Below, in pieces: positions 43,717-56,235 of a stretch of 64,000 nucleotides of DNA. The DNA is from Oceanibaculum nanhaiense (lineage in GTDB: Bacteria; Pseudomonadota; Alphaproteobacteria; Oceanibaculales; Oceanibaculaceae), in NCBI RefSeq assembly GCF_002148795.1, contig NZ_MPOB01000003.1:398340-462339 (forward strand), in the 5' to 3' direction. The notes under the pieces are model-generated. The model was not told the origin of the DNA. It did no database searches and was given only the letters and a program-made list of their open reading frames with translations. The first letter of the stretch is position 1. The number at the start of each line of letters is the position of its first letter. Position numbers and translations under genes: made by a program.

Positions 43717-44735
43717 AGGCTGTGCGCCACCTTCGCCGCCAGCTCGGCCATGCGGTGGGCATAACCGGTTTCATTGTCGTACCAGGCGAGGATCTTCACC
43801 TGCGTGCCGGCCACCACCATGGTCGAGGGCGCATCCACGATGGCCGAGCGCGTGTCGTTCAGGAAGTCGGCGGAGACCAGCGGCCGTTCCTCATAGCCCA
43901 GGATGCCGGCAAGCGGCCCCTCGGCGGCGGCCTTCAGCAGCGCGTTCACCTCGGCCACGTCGGTCGCGCGCGCGACCTCGAACACCGCGTCGGTCAGCGA
44001 GGCGTTCAGCAGCGGCACCCGGACCGCGATGCCGTTCAGCCTGCCCTCCAGTTCCGGGAAGATCCTGCCGATGGCGGTGGCCGATCCGGTCGAGGTCGGG
44101 ATCAGCGAGTTGAGGGCGGAGCGCGCGCGCCGCAGATCCTTGTGCGGCGCATCGACGATGGTCTGGGTGTTGGTCACGTCATGCACGGTGGTGATCATGC
44201 CGTGGCGGATGCCGATGCCCTCATGGATCACCTTCACCACCGGGGCGAGGCAATTGGTGGTGCAGGACGCCGCCGTCAGCAGCCGGTGCCGCGCCGGGTC
44301 ATAGAGATGGTCGTTCACCCCCATGACGATGTTCAGCGCGCCCTCCTCCTTCACCGGGGCAGCGACGATCACCGTTCCCACGCCCTGCTCGTAATAGGGT
44401 GCCAGCGCGGCGACGGTCTTGAACTTGCCGGTCGCCTCCAGCACCAGATCGACGCCGGCCTCCCGCCACGGACCGTCAACCGGGCTGGTGGCGCTGCTGT
44501 AGCCGATGTGCCGTCCAGCGACGGTCAGCGCGTCCTTTTCCGCTGTCACGGGAACCAGCCAGCGTCCATGCACGCTGTCGAATTCCAGCAGATGCGCGGC
44601 GGTAGCGGCATCGCCCTTGGCCTCGTTGATATGGACGACTTCCAGCCCGGCCAGATCAGCCCGCCTGTCCTCCAGCGCGCGCAGCACCAGCCGCCCGATG
44701 CGCCCGAACCCGTTGATGCCGACACGCAGGGTCAT
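43713..44735 (-). CDS. ArsJ-associated glyceraldehyde-3-phosphate dehydrogenase
   Basis: 340 residues from the ATG at 44735. NAD-binding [15 protein letters not shown] is at 6-20, the active Cys158 is in [10 protein letters not shown], and the partner His is in VHDVTNTQ near 187. The family is a variant GAPDH found with ArsJ that uses arsenate in place of phosphate, forming the unstable 1-arseno-3-phosphoglycerate. Start overlaps the arsR stop by 4 bp. It is probably not the glycolytic enzyme of the cell. Confidence 0.95.
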   Translation of the reverse strand: MTLRVGINGFGRIGRLVLRALEDRRADLAGLEVVHINEAKGDAATAAHLLEFDSVHGRWLVPVTAEKDALTVAGRHIGYSSATSPVDGPWREAGVDLVLEATGKFKTVAALAPYYEQGVGTVIVAAPVKEEGALNIVMGVNDHLYDPARHRLLTAASCTTNCLAPVVKVIHEGIGIRHGMITTVHDVTNTQTIVDAPHKDLRRARSALNSLIPTSTGSATAIGRIFPELEGRLNGIAVRVPLLNASLTDAVFEVARATDVAEVNALLKAAAEGPLAGILGYEERPLVSADFLNDTRSAIVDAPSTMVVAGTQVKILAWYDNETGYAHRMAELAAKVAHSL

Positions 44736-45070
44736 TGCCGTTTCTCCCCGGCTGCAAGAATGGACAGGGGCGCACAGAGTTCCGGCCGGCCATGGCAGCA
44801 ATCCTCGGCCAGGAAGGACAGCAGATCGCGCATGCCGTCATAATCGGCGGCGTAGCAGATCGAGCGTCCCTCGCGGCGTGCCTGCAGCAGCCCGGCGCGC
44901 TCCAGCTCCTTCAGATGGAAGGAGAGCGTTGCCGGTGAGACGCCCAATCGCTCCGCGATCACACCGGCGGACAGCCCCTCCTCCCCGGCCGGGACCAGCA
45001 GGCGGTAGATCGCCAGCCTTGTCTCCTGCGCCAGCGCGGTCAGGCGGCGTATCGCTGTTGTCGTTTCCAC
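44732..45070 (-). CDS. arsR: ArsR family arsenic-responsive repressor (first)
   Basis: 112 residues. The wHTH reads [42 protein letters not shown] split across helices at 32-75. Near the C-terminus Cys-Cys then six residues then Cys ([11 protein letters not shown]) makes a likely As(III) site, an arrangement known in ArsR types that bind through C-terminal cysteines. It heads the arsR-gapdh-arsJ operon and should repress it until arsenite binds. The upstream bases 45071-45108 are AT-rich and contain CAAAACTATTTGAATGTTTG, a possible operator. Confidence 0.93.
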   Translation of the reverse strand: METTTAIRRLTALAQETRLAIYRLLVPAGEEGLSAGVIAERLGVSPATLSFHLKELERAGLLQARREGRSICYAADYDGMRDLLSFLAEDCCHGRPELCAPLSILAAGEKRQ

Positions 45071-45108
45071 AGTTCGACCGTAGCAAAACTATTTGAATGT
45101 TTGATGAC

Positions 45109-45144
45109 GAAACGCCCGGCACCTGAGGGTACCGGGCGTTTTGT
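45109..45144 (-). terminator. Intrinsic terminator between the ArsP-like gene and arsR
   Basis: ACGCCCGG pairs with CCGGGCGT around a 12-base loop, with A and T runs on either side, 20 bp after the permease stop. It separates the permease transcript from the downstream arsR operon and may work in both directions. Confidence 0.7.
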
Positions 45145-45162
45145 CGCCGATTCGGAAACCGC

Positions 45163-46191
45163 TTACGCCACTGCGAGCTGGAACAGCACGCCACTGAGCA
45201 GCGAGCCGGCGAGCGCGAACAGGATATAGAGCGCGAAGACCTGTTTCTTCGCCAGCGCCCAGACCGCGATGGCCGCCGGAATGGAGGTAATACCGCCGGC
45301 CACCAGGAAAGCCATGCCCGCGCCCGGTGCCATACCCTGCCCGATGAAGCCGCCGACCAGCGGCAAGGCGGCATAGCCGTTGAGGTACGCCGGCACACCC
45401 ACCAGCGTGGCCGCGAGGATCGACAGGAACCCGCCATCGCCGACCAGGGCCCGCACCGCCTCCGCCGGGACATAGGCCAGCATCAGCGATTCCAGCAGGA
45501 AGGCGAGCGCCAGCCACTTGCCGAGGAACAGCAGCGTGTCGAAGGAGGCGCGGGAGAATTTGGCGAGCCTTGAATCATCGCCCCAGAACCGCCAGACCAC
45601 CGGCTTGTGGCTGCGGATCGAGGCGGCGCCGCAGCCGCCATTGCCGATGCCCGCGCGCAGCGGATCAGCCAGCGCGCCGGCCCGGGTCAGCGCATAGGTG
45701 CCGTAACCGCCCAGCAGGCCGACACCAATGGCAGCCGCCGTCTTGGCCAGGGCGAAATCGAGGCCCAGCGTGCCCAGGGTCAGCACAAACATGGTCGGAT
45801 CCATGATCGGCGAGGCCAGCCAGAACGCCATCACCGGCGCCAGCGGCACGCCCATCGACAGCAGTGCCGCGATCACCGGAATGACACCGCAGGAGCAGAA
45901 GGGCGACAGCGCGCCGATCAGCGCGGCGAAGGTGATCATCTGCACCTCGCGCCCGACGAAGGCGCGGGCGATCAGCGCGTCCGCACCGCTGGCCTTGGCG
46001 CCAGCGGCCAGCGCCACAGAGACCAGCAGGAACGGCAGCACCCCCAGGAAAGCATCGACGGTGAAACCGATGCTGGGGGCAAGCTGATCTCGCGCGAACA
46101 GCGCCAGCCCCAGCAGGATGACGATCAGGGCGACAAGCGCGCCGTCCGGCTTTGGCAGCCGGGTGGCGCGAAGGGCTTCAGCGACGGACAT
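45163..46191 (-). CDS. ArsP-like permease (DUF318 family)
   Basis: 342 residues from the ATG at 46191, preceded by AAAGGA. Eight to nine membrane segments with the family motif GALSPFCSCGVIPVIAALL near 95-113 and ASPIMDPTMFVLTLG near 127. The paired cysteines are those used by ArsP to bind trivalent organoarsenicals such as methylarsenite and roxarsone(III). Some DUF318 proteins export other ions, so the substrate is inferred from the two ArsR genes around it. An ArsR-type operator lies 37 bp upstream. Confidence 0.88.
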   Translation of the reverse strand: MSVAEALRATRLPKPDGALVALIVILLGLALFARDQLAPSIGFTVDAFLGVLPFLLVSVALAAGAKASGADALIARAFVGREVQMITFAALIGALSPFCSCGVIPVIAALLSMGVPLAPVMAFWLASPIMDPTMFVLTLGTLGLDFALAKTAAAIGVGLLGGYGTYALTRAGALADPLRAGIGNGGCGAASIRSHKPVVWRFWGDDSRLAKFSRASFDTLLFLGKWLALAFLLESLMLAYVPAEAVRALVGDGGFLSILAATLVGVPAYLNGYAALPLVGGFIGQGMAPGAGMAFLVAGGITSIPAAIAVWALAKKQVFALYILFALAGSLLSGVLFQLAVA

Positions 46192-46227
46192 CGTGGTTCC
46201 TTTCTTCAGCAACCTTCCGGAATCCAT

Positions 46228-46247
46228 AATTCCAGAATTATAGAAAT
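46228..46247. promoter_or_regulatory. Candidate ArsR operator before the ArsP-like gene
   Basis: AATTCCAGAATTATAGAAAT matches the site at 46629 in 16 of 20 bases and lies 37 bp before the permease start. It has the AT-rich dyad look of ArsR/SmtB sites. Confidence 0.6.
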
Positions 46248-46268
46248 AAAGTAGCGAAAAATGCGGCT

Positions 46269-46589
46269 TCAGGCCGCGTCTTCGCTCCCGCAGATAATGC
46301 CGACATCCTTGCAGCACTCGTCGGCCAGATAACCGATCAGCCCCTGCATGACGCTGAAATCGGCGCGGCAGATCAGTGTGGTTCCCGCCCGCTCCTGCGT
46401 CACCAGACCAGCGATCAGCAGCCGGTGCAGATGATGCGACAGGGTGGAGGCCGGCAGGCCCAGCTTCTCCTGGATTTGCCCGACCGCGAGGCCGGGATCG
46501 CCCGCGCGCACCAGCGTGCGGAAGATCCGCAGGCGGGACGGGTTTCCAAGTGCCTCAAGCCGGGCAGCGGCAGTTTCGAGATCGTTCAT
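46269..46589 (-). CDS. ArsR family regulator (second)
   Basis: 106 residues from the ATG at 46589; an ATG at 46613 is possible. The wHTH (LAVGQIQEKLGLPASTLSHHLHRLLIAGLVTQERAG split over helices) is standard. The C-terminus has ADECCKDVGIIC, the same Cys-Cys-x6-Cys spacing as the first ArsR, so it very likely senses As(III) or a trivalent methylarsenical. It lies 77 bp upstream of the permease on the same strand and shares a matching operator with it. Confidence 0.9.
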   Translation of the reverse strand: MNDLETAAARLEALGNPSRLRIFRTLVRAGDPGLAVGQIQEKLGLPASTLSHHLHRLLIAGLVTQERAGTTLICRADFSVMQGLIGYLADECCKDVGIICGSEDAA

Positions 46590-46628
46590 GGCATGAATAT
46601 GCGGCCGGCGCACGTGGCTGTCAACCGT

Positions 46629-46648
46629 ATTTCCAGAATAATCGAAAC
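46629..46648. promoter_or_regulatory. Candidate ArsR operator before the second arsR
   Basis: ATTTCCAGAATAATCGAAAC is a near copy of the site at 46228, 39 bp upstream of the arsR start at 46589. Together they indicate autoregulation and control of the permease by one repressor. Confidence 0.6.
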
Positions 46649-46659
46649 AACAAGAGCTT

Positions 46660-47271
46660 CTAGGAGTTATGCCTATCAGCGGGGCCGGTCACGGTGACGT
46701 CGAGGTCGCGCACCAGCCCGTCTGACAGGCCATAAATCCAGCCATGGACCGACACATCCTGACCGCGCGCCCAGGCATCCCGGAGGGTGACGGTCTGCGC
46801 CACATTGCCGACCTGGCGAACGACATTGTACTCGCACAGTGCGTTCGCCCGGTCATCGGGGCTGCCGATGGCCGCCAGCTTGCCGGCGTGGCCGCGATGC
46901 ACCTCGCGCACCGGCTCCAGCCAGTGATCGACGATGCCATGCTTCTCCTCGCGCAGAACGGCGCGGATACCGCCGCAGCCATAATGGCCGCAGATGATGA
47001 TGTGGCGCACCTTCAGCGCGTTCACCGCGAAGGCCAGGACGGACAGGAAGTTGATGTCGGTCGGGATCGCCAGATTGGCGATGTTGCGATGCACGAACAG
47101 CTCGCCGGGATCGAGGCCGACGATCTCGTTCGCCGGCACCCGGCTGTCGGCGCAGCCGATCCACAGGAACTCCGGTGCCTGCTGGGCAGCCAGCCGGCGA
47201 AAATAATCGGGATCGCGCTTCTGGCGGTTGATCGACCAGGCCAGGTTGTTCTGGATCAGCCGGTCGATCAC
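46660..47271 (-). CDS. Beta-class carbonic anhydrase
   Basis: 203 residues from a GTG at 47271 (MIDRLIQNNLAWS), which is how most relatives begin; a TTG twelve codons earlier is the alternative. Zinc ligands are Cys40 (CADSR, with Asp42 and Arg44), His96 and Cys99 (HYGCGG). It hydrates CO2 to bicarbonate in the cytoplasm, supplying carboxylases and pH control. It follows the second arsR on the same strand without evident link to arsenic. Length is normal. Confidence 0.94.
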   Translation of the reverse strand: MIDRLIQNNLAWSINRQKRDPDYFRRLAAQQAPEFLWIGCADSRVPANEIVGLDPGELFVHRNIANLAIPTDINFLSVLAFAVNALKVRHIIICGHYGCGGIRAVLREEKHGIVDHWLEPVREVHRGHAGKLAAIGSPDDRANALCEYNVVRQVGNVAQTVTLRDAWARGQDVSVHGWIYGLSDGLVRDLDVTVTGPADRHNS

Positions 47272-47508
47272 AGCGCCGATCCCTGACCGATTGCAGGAAT
47301 CCCCCAACAGGGGGGCGTCATCTCGGTCTCGATATGCACCAGTACCTCACGGGAAATGTTTGTCCCGAGCCGGTGGCACGCAGCCAACCGGCCGAGCAGA
47401 CTGCACATTACCCGCTGGCATAGAGGATCGGCCAGAATGAAATCCAGCGGCGGCGCCGGAAGATGCCGCAGCGGGATGCAGTCCCGCCGCGGCACCGGGG
47501 ACTGGATA

Positions 47509-49797
47509 TCAGAAGCGGACCTTCGCCTTCACCAGGAAGGACCGGCCCGGCTCGTAGAGCGGAATGACATTGCCGAATTCCTGGCCATAGGTGGCGCGGT
47601 CGGCATAGGTCTCGTCGAAGATGTTGTTCGCTTCCGCCCGCAGGGTCAGATAGTCCATCGAAGGCGGGGTGTACTGGGCATAGAGTCCGACCGCCTCATA
47701 GCTGTCGAGCGGGCGCAGCCCGGCCGTCTCCGGATCATCATTCTTCAACGCCGCATCCAGCGTACCACCGACCATCAGACCGATATCCCGGAAGCTGTGG
47801 GCCACCTCCAGCGCGAAGATCTGGCCGACCGGCGTGCCGAGATACTGGCCGAAATCGGAATCGCCGGGCTGGCCGTTGATCTCGAAATCCGTGTCGGTAT
47901 AGGTCAGCCGGGCGAAGCCGGGGCCCCAATTGTAACCGACCGAGAGGTTATAGCCCTTGGTCTCGAAATCGGCGGTCAGCGCCGCCCCGCCGCCATAGCT
48001 CTCATTGCGGGCATTGTCGAAATCGCTGCGGAAGATGCCGGCCCCGAAGGTAAAGCCCTTATAGTGAGTCTCGAAACCCAGATTGGTGTTCTCGGAGCGC
48101 ACCGCCTCGATGCCGCCGGTATAGGTCCAGTTCTCGTTCAGGATGAAGTTCTCGGCCAGCGCCACGCCGCCGAACACACGGGAATATCCCGCCTTCAGCG
48201 TCAGCCAGTCGGTGGCGTCATAGGCCGCCGAGGCATTGCCGCTGACCCCGTCATTATCGGTCGTGCTGCCGTCCACGCCTTCGAATTCGTGGCGGTCGGC
48301 GCGCGCGCCGAAGGACAGGCGCAGCCGGTCGATCGGGGTCAGCCGTGCCTGCGCATAGGCGCCGACATTGGTGGCAGCCTCGCGGATCGTCACCGTCGGG
48401 TCGCTGTATTCCGCCTCGTCATCGTAGAAATCGACGCCGACGGTCACGGTGTTGCCGGGGCTGAGGTTGAAGTCGTTCTCGACCTTGCCGGACAGGCTGC
48501 TGGTCACGCCGGCGCTGCCGAAGGGCGTAGGCACACCCAGCTCAGTGCGACCGAAGCCGAGCACCAGTTTGGGGTCGAACAACCCCTCGGCATGCGGCGT
48601 AGAGTAATTGAACACGAAGTTCTGCCGCTTCAGATCATAGACGCGCAGCCCCTCATTGCGGTTGGTCAGCCGGCCGATATTGGCGCGGAACGGGCGTACC
48701 GCCTCGTCATGCACCTGCTCGGCCGAGACCTCGAAGCGATGGCCGGACTCGCTCTCATAGCCCAGCTTGCCCAGCACGCTCTGCAGGCCGGCACCGGTGC
48801 CCTCGACGGAGCGGCCATCGCCATCCTTGTAGTTGCTGCCGTCAGCATCCTTGAAGAAGCCCAGCACCTCGAACCCCTCATGCCGCGCATAGGCCGAGCC
48901 GCTGAAGGCGAGCGTATCGCCATTGGTGTTGTACTCGGTGCCAACGAAACCGCCGACCGACTGGCCCGGCTTCAGAAGGTCGCCGGCATCCACCGTCTCA
49001 TAGACGATGGAACCGCCCAGCGCGCCCGGCCCGGCATCGGCGGGGGCGACGCCCGGATCGACGCGCGCCAGCTTCAGCAATTCCGGGTCGATCAGGTTGG
49101 TGCCGTTATGGTGGAACACCTTGTTGTTCTGCCGGGCGCCATCGATGCTGACCGCGAGGTTGGTCTCCTCCACGCCCTGGACATAGACTTTCTGGCTCAT
49201 CGGCTGGCCGCCGCCGACCGAGACACTGGCCTCGCCGGCAAAGACCTGCTTCATCGAGCCGGGATTGCGGCGCTCCAGCTCTTCCTGGCCGATGGTGATG
49301 GAATTGGCGCGGTCCGCGGCCCCGGCATGGGGGTCCGCCGAGGCCGCGCCCTCGACCACCACCGGGGAAAGCATGGTGGCGGAAGAGCTGCTCTCCGGCT
49401 GCGCCAGGATCACCGCCCCACCGCCGGTCATGCGGAAGCCGAGACCGGTGCCGGCCAGCAGCTGCTGTAGCGCCGCCGCCGGCGTCATGGTGCCGCTGAC
49501 GCCCGGCGTCGCGATGCCGCGCACCACATCGCCATGGGCCGATACCTGGATGCCCGCCTGCTGGCCGAAGGTGGGCAATGCCTGCGCCAGCGGCTGGGCC
49601 GGAATGTCGAAGCGGCGCTGTTCCGCCTGGGCGACCGCCCCGACGGCCCCGGCGGCCCCCGCTGCCTGCGCCTGCGCCATCCCCGGCGCCGCCAGCGCCA
49701 TGCCGATGGCGGTCGTCAATGCCAGCGCCGCCAGCAGCGCCGCCCGCGCCTTCGCCCGCCCCTTCGCGTGATTCTTTGCCCCGATATGACCCGTCAT
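47509..49797 (-). CDS. TonB-dependent heme/hemophore-type receptor with STN signalling domain
   Basis: 762 residues: a long signal peptide (to about 45), an STN domain at about 58-130 (RRFDIPAQPLAQALPTFGQ, GVSGTMTPAAALQQLLAGTG), a plug with the heme-receptor pattern VYVQGVEETNLAVSIDGARQ, NKVFHHNGTNLIDPELLK and GPGALGGSIVYE, and a 22-strand barrel ending in phenylalanine (KVRF). The STN domain sends the ligand signal to the FecR-like protein encoded upstream. The layout with fecR and an ECF sigma gene matches HasR-type or FecA-type systems; the plug motif favours heme. It is 131 bp after fecR. Confidence 0.94.
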   Translation of the reverse strand: MTGHIGAKNHAKGRAKARAALLAALALTTAIGMALAAPGMAQAQAAGAAGAVGAVAQAEQRRFDIPAQPLAQALPTFGQQAGIQVSAHGDVVRGIATPGVSGTMTPAAALQQLLAGTGLGFRMTGGGAVILAQPESSSSATMLSPVVVEGAASADPHAGAADRANSITIGQEELERRNPGSMKQVFAGEASVSVGGGQPMSQKVYVQGVEETNLAVSIDGARQNNKVFHHNGTNLIDPELLKLARVDPGVAPADAGPGALGGSIVYETVDAGDLLKPGQSVGGFVGTEYNTNGDTLAFSGSAYARHEGFEVLGFFKDADGSNYKDGDGRSVEGTGAGLQSVLGKLGYESESGHRFEVSAEQVHDEAVRPFRANIGRLTNRNEGLRVYDLKRQNFVFNYSTPHAEGLFDPKLVLGFGRTELGVPTPFGSAGVTSSLSGKVENDFNLSPGNTVTVGVDFYDDEAEYSDPTVTIREAATNVGAYAQARLTPIDRLRLSFGARADRHEFEGVDGSTTDNDGVSGNASAAYDATDWLTLKAGYSRVFGGVALAENFILNENWTYTGGIEAVRSENTNLGFETHYKGFTFGAGIFRSDFDNARNESYGGGAALTADFETKGYNLSVGYNWGPGFARLTYTDTDFEINGQPGDSDFGQYLGTPVGQIFALEVAHSFRDIGLMVGGTLDAALKNDDPETAGLRPLDSYEAVGLYAQYTPPSMDYLTLRAEANNIFDETYADRATYGQEFGNVIPLYEPGRSFLVKAKVRF

Positions 49798-49928
49798 GCC
49801 TTCGCTCCCCCATGAACAGCGGAAAACGCCGATCCGCCATCTTGCGAATACGACGCAATGTTAGTTTCTGACCTAAGGACGATGGCGCGCGGGCCGCTGT
49901 TCAGAAAAAACGCGGCATAGTGATTTTT

Positions 49929-50978
49929 TTATCCGCCGGAGATGACGGTGATCCAGGGAGACAGCCGGTAGAGCCACGCGCCCTGCGCGGCGGCAATGGC
50001 CTCAAGGGCAGCATCCGGGTCTTTCAGGCTGTACACGCCGGTCAGCGGCTGCCGGGCGAGGCTGTCCCCGCGCAGGATGACGACGCCCCTGTAGTACGGG
50101 CGGAGTTCCGCCACCGCCTGCTCCACCGGCATGTCACGGGCGATCAGCCGCCCGTCCAGCCACGCCGCCACCTCCTGCGGGTTCATGCTGCCCCGCTGAT
50201 GGGCCCCGCCCGGCCCGAACCGCACCCAGTCGCCCGCAATCAGCATCTCCGTGGCCGAGGCATCGGCAACCCGGACCCGGCCTTCGCGCACGGCGACGCT
50301 GATCACATCATGCGCGTCGCGCACCTCGAAAGCCGTGCCCAGCACCGTGGTCCGGACCGTATCCGCTGTAACCTCGAAGGGATGCGCCGGATCCGGCTTC
50401 ACCTCGAAGAAGGCCTGGCCGACCAGCAGCGTGACGGCGCGGCGGCCTTCCGCAAAATCGACGGAAATCGCGCTGTCCGGGGCAAGCTGGACCACGCTGC
50501 CATCGGCCAGCGCCAGTTCCATGATCTGGCCGCGCGCGCTCATATGGTCGGCACGCAGGCGCAGCACGGCATCGGGCAGCAGGATGACAGCGAGGCAGGC
50601 GGCCATCGCCGCCACCGCCAGCACCAGCGCGCGGCGGCGCTGCGGGAAGGCGACAACGCGCCCATCGGCCGGCGGTGACGCACTCTCTTCCGGTTTCAGG
50701 GATGGCACCGGGCGCGGCCCGGCGCCGCCCGCCGCCGCCCATTCGGGGCGATGCAGCGGTGTGGCTATACCCATCACCTCATAGGTATGGCGGATTTCCT
50801 CCCAGTCGCGCGCATGCGCCGGATCGGCGGCCAGCCAGCGCTCAAAGCCGGCATGCAGCGCGATATCGCCGGGCGCGTCCAGCAGCGCGACCATCCAGTC
50901 GCTGGCCTTGCGCGGTTCCATCCGCTGTTCCATGGCTGGTTCCGTCCCTTCGAGGTGCCGTCGATCCCGCTGCATCAT
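49929..50978 (-). CDS. FecR-like anti-sigma regulator
   Basis: 349 residues as given; the ATG at 50933 (MEQRMEPRKASDWMVALLD) is more likely the true start, giving 334. An N-terminal DUF4880-type sigma-binding part (WMVALLDAPGDIALHAGFERWLAADPAH split), a single helix (LVLAVAAMAACLAVILL) near 130 and a periplasmic FecR domain (FAEGRRAVTLLVGQAFFEVKP, VRVADA) are visible, then a C-terminal secretin-like domain (RPYYRGVVILRGDSLARQPLTGVYSL split). It holds the sigma factor until the TonB receptor signals. It lies between sigma gene and receptor. Confidence 0.93.
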   Translation of the reverse strand: MMQRDRRHLEGTEPAMEQRMEPRKASDWMVALLDAPGDIALHAGFERWLAADPAHARDWEEIRHTYEVMGIATPLHRPEWAAAGGAGPRPVPSLKPEESASPPADGRVVAFPQRRRALVLAVAAMAACLAVILLPDAVLRLRADHMSARGQIMELALADGSVVQLAPDSAISVDFAEGRRAVTLLVGQAFFEVKPDPAHPFEVTADTVRTTVLGTAFEVRDAHDVISVAVREGRVRVADASATEMLIAGDWVRFGPGGAHQRGSMNPQEVAAWLDGRLIARDMPVEQAVAELRPYYRGVVILRGDSLARQPLTGVYSLKDPDAALEAIAAAQGAWLYRLSPWITVISGG

Positions 50979-51007
50979 AGACGCTCCGGCACCCGGTCCT
51001 GTTCAAT

Positions 51008-51052
51008 CGCCCCGCCCGTCATCGCCCCGCCTGTCATCGCCCTGCCCGTCAT
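51008..51052. repeat. Three tandem 15-bp repeats at the sigma gene stop
   Basis: Units CGCCCCGCCCGTCAT, CGCCCCGCCTGTCAT and CGCCCTGCCCGTCAT differ by one or two bases. On the coding (minus) strand they read ATGACGGGCGGGGCG-like, repeating an ATGA start-stop and a G-rich stretch between the sigma stop and fecR. They may be slippage-prone spacing that sets fecR translation. Confidence 0.85.
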
Positions 51053-51573
51053 CGCCGGTACAACCGCTGGCGGCAATGCTCCAGCCCATCGGTGACGAGG
51101 CTGTGCGCCAGCCCGACCGAAATGCCGAGATGGGCGGATATCTCGCGCAGGCTGCAGCCGCCGAAACGGTGCATCTCCAGGGCGACGCGCGTTCGCTCCG
51201 GCAATTCGGCCATCGCTGCTACGACAAGGGCCAGTTCATGCCGCGCCCCGACCGCCGCTTCGGGCGAGGGCCGGTCCTCGCCGATTTGCGCCAAGCTCTC
51301 TTCGGAATCCGCGACCTGCCGGTTGCGTTCGCGCCCCAGCTTGCGGCGCAGATCGAGGGAAAGATTGCGCACGATACGGTAAAGATAGGCCAGCGGCTCA
51401 CTCAGCCCCTGCCCGCCCGGCCCCTGCTCCACCACGGCGGCGTCGAACCGCAGGAACGCCTCCTGCACGACATCCTCGGCATGGGCGCGGTCGCCAACGA
51501 TCCTGCTGGCATAGTTCAGCAATGCGCCGCGATGCGCCAGAAACAGATCCAGCCTGTCCGGATTGCCAGCCAC
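51049..51573 (-). CDS. ECF sigma factor, FecI-like
   Basis: 174 residues with sigma-2 (LLNYASRIVGDRAHAEDVVQEAFLRF near 18-43) and sigma-4 (LPERTRVALEMHRFGGCSLREISAHLGISVGLAHSLV split near 125-160) regions. It should direct transcription of the downstream TonB receptor when released from the FecR-like protein. A Fur-like box lies 48 bp before its start, so iron starvation switches the system on. A tandem repeat follows the stop. Confidence 0.94.
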   Translation of the reverse strand: MAGNPDRLDLFLAHRGALLNYASRIVGDRAHAEDVVQEAFLRFDAAVVEQGPGGQGLSEPLAYLYRIVRNLSLDLRRKLGRERNRQVADSEESLAQIGEDRPSPEAAVGARHELALVVAAMAELPERTRVALEMHRFGGCSLREISAHLGISVGLAHSLVTDGLEHCRQRLYRR

Positions 51574-51620
51574 CCGATGATTTCCCTCTCGCGGACAGCC
51601 ATCTCTCAGCTGTCAATGCG

Positions 51621-51633
51621 AGTGATTATCACT
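51621..51633. promoter_or_regulatory. Fur-like box upstream of the ECF sigma gene
   Basis: AGTGATTATCACT is a 6-1-6 perfect palindrome inside GCGAGTGATTATCACTTCC, close to the classic Fur core TGATTATCA. It is 48 bp before the sigma start and in the divergent region with the BNR gene, which might be affected too. Confidence 0.65.
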
Positions 51634-51834
51634 TCCGGGATGCTTACGCCAATCCATTCCCCGCCGGGAACCGGGATGGCCGATATCCCGGCCGCACTGG
51701 CCGGATGCAACGGCAGCGCAGATCAGCCCTGCCCGCGCGCGCTTGCATTTCCATTTCCAACCGCGCAAGGATTGCGAGAAAGTCTCAAGAGTCTTTTCGA
51801 ATATTCATTCGATAATCAGCGGCGGGGAACAGGG

Positions 51835-55005
<3,171 letters not shown>

Positions 55006-55032
55006 GGGAAGCCAGGGAAAAACAGGCGGTCG

Positions 55033-56223
55033 ATGCTGAAACAGCCGGCGAGCTTCTGGCATCTGTTCGGTGCCGACTTCATCCTGCGCACCGCCTATCA
55101 GATGGGCAAGACGCCGGTGCTGCCGCTGTTCGCAGCGGCCATCGGCGCCGGGCAGATGCTGATCGGCAGCATCGTGGCGGTCTCAACGGTGACCGGCATG
55201 CTGCTGAAGCCGCTGATCGGCGCGCTGTCCGACCGCTGGGGCCGCCGGCTGTGGCTGTGGCTGGCGGTGGCGCTGTTCGCCGGCACGCCCTTCCTCTACC
55301 AGCTTGTGACGACGCCGGACGAACTGTTCCTGCTGCGCCTGTTCCACGGCACTGCGACCGCCATCTTCGGGCCGGTCACGCTGGCCTACATCATCGAGAT
55401 GGGGCGGGAGGAGCGGGCCACCCGGCTGGGCTGGTTCGAGATGGCGCGCTCCGGCGGCTATTTCTTCGCCCCGGCGATCACCGGCTGGCTGCTGACCATC
55501 CTGCCGCCGGAACAGGTCTTCACCATCATCGGCCTGCTGAGCTGCCTTGCCTTCGTGCCCATCGCCTTCATGAAGCATGGCACCACCCCGCTGCAGGCGC
55601 AGCGCGGCCAGCGCCCCAGCCTGTGGCGGCAGTTCGCCAGCGGTTTCGGCCATACCGCCAGCCGCATCGAGCTGTGGTTCGCCAGCAGCCTTGAGGTGAC
55701 GGTCTATTGCGTGACCTACGGGCTGAAGGCCTTCCTGCCGATCTTCGCGGTGCAGGAGGCGGGATTCAGCGTGCTGGCCGCCGGCCTGTTCTTCACCGTG
55801 CAGGAGGCCGCGCACATGCTGACCCGGCCGGTCGGCGGGCGGCTGGGCGACCGCAGCGGCTACCTGCCGGCGATATCCGGCGGCATGGTGGTGATGGGTG
55901 CCGCCCTGCTGCTGCTGCCGGCGACCACGACCGGGGCGGAGCTGGTGGCCGTCGCGGTGCTGAGCGGCATCGCCCAGGGGCTGATCTTTCCCTCGACCGT
56001 GGCGCTGGTCGGCAATGCGGTGTCGGCCAGCCATACCGGCCTCGGCCTCGGCGTGTACGGCACCATGAAGAATCTCGGCAAGGTCATCGGGCCGGTCGCC
56101 ACCGGCGGGCTGCTGGAGCTGTTCACCTACGGCACCGTGTTCCGCACCCTGGCGGGCTTCATCCTGACGGCGGCCCTCCTCGTGCTGCTGACCCACCGGC
56201 AGCGCCAGCGCGCCTACGAATAG
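55033..56223 (+). CDS. MFS transporter
   Basis: 396 residues, 12 predicted helices. The MFS loop between helices 2 and 3 reads GALSDRWGRRLWLW near 62, and the repeated loop in the second half reads GGRLGDRSGYLP near 270. It starts 27 bp after the BNR protein with a fair ribosome site, so the two probably form an operon. The substrate cannot be inferred; the class contains drug, sugar and siderophore-type exporters. Confidence 0.92.
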   Translation: MLKQPASFWHLFGADFILRTAYQMGKTPVLPLFAAAIGAGQMLIGSIVAVSTVTGMLLKPLIGALSDRWGRRLWLWLAVALFAGTPFLYQLVTTPDELFLLRLFHGTATAIFGPVTLAYIIEMGREERATRLGWFEMARSGGYFFAPAITGWLLTILPPEQVFTIIGLLSCLAFVPIAFMKHGTTPLQAQRGQRPSLWRQFASGFGHTASRIELWFASSLEVTVYCVTYGLKAFLPIFAVQEAGFSVLAAGLFFTVQEAAHMLTRPVGGRLGDRSGYLPAISGGMVVMGAALLLLPATTTGAELVAVAVLSGIAQGLIFPSTVALVGNAVSASHTGLGLGVYGTMKNLGKVIGPVATGGLLELFTYGTVFRTLAGFILTAALLVLLTHRQRQRAYE

Positions 56224-56235
56224 GGTCCCGCCCGC

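Noticed and set aside
47356..49470. 704-codon plus-strand frame opposite the TonB receptor
   Set aside because: The receptor has signal, STN, plug and barrel. The opposite frame has no recognisable domain.
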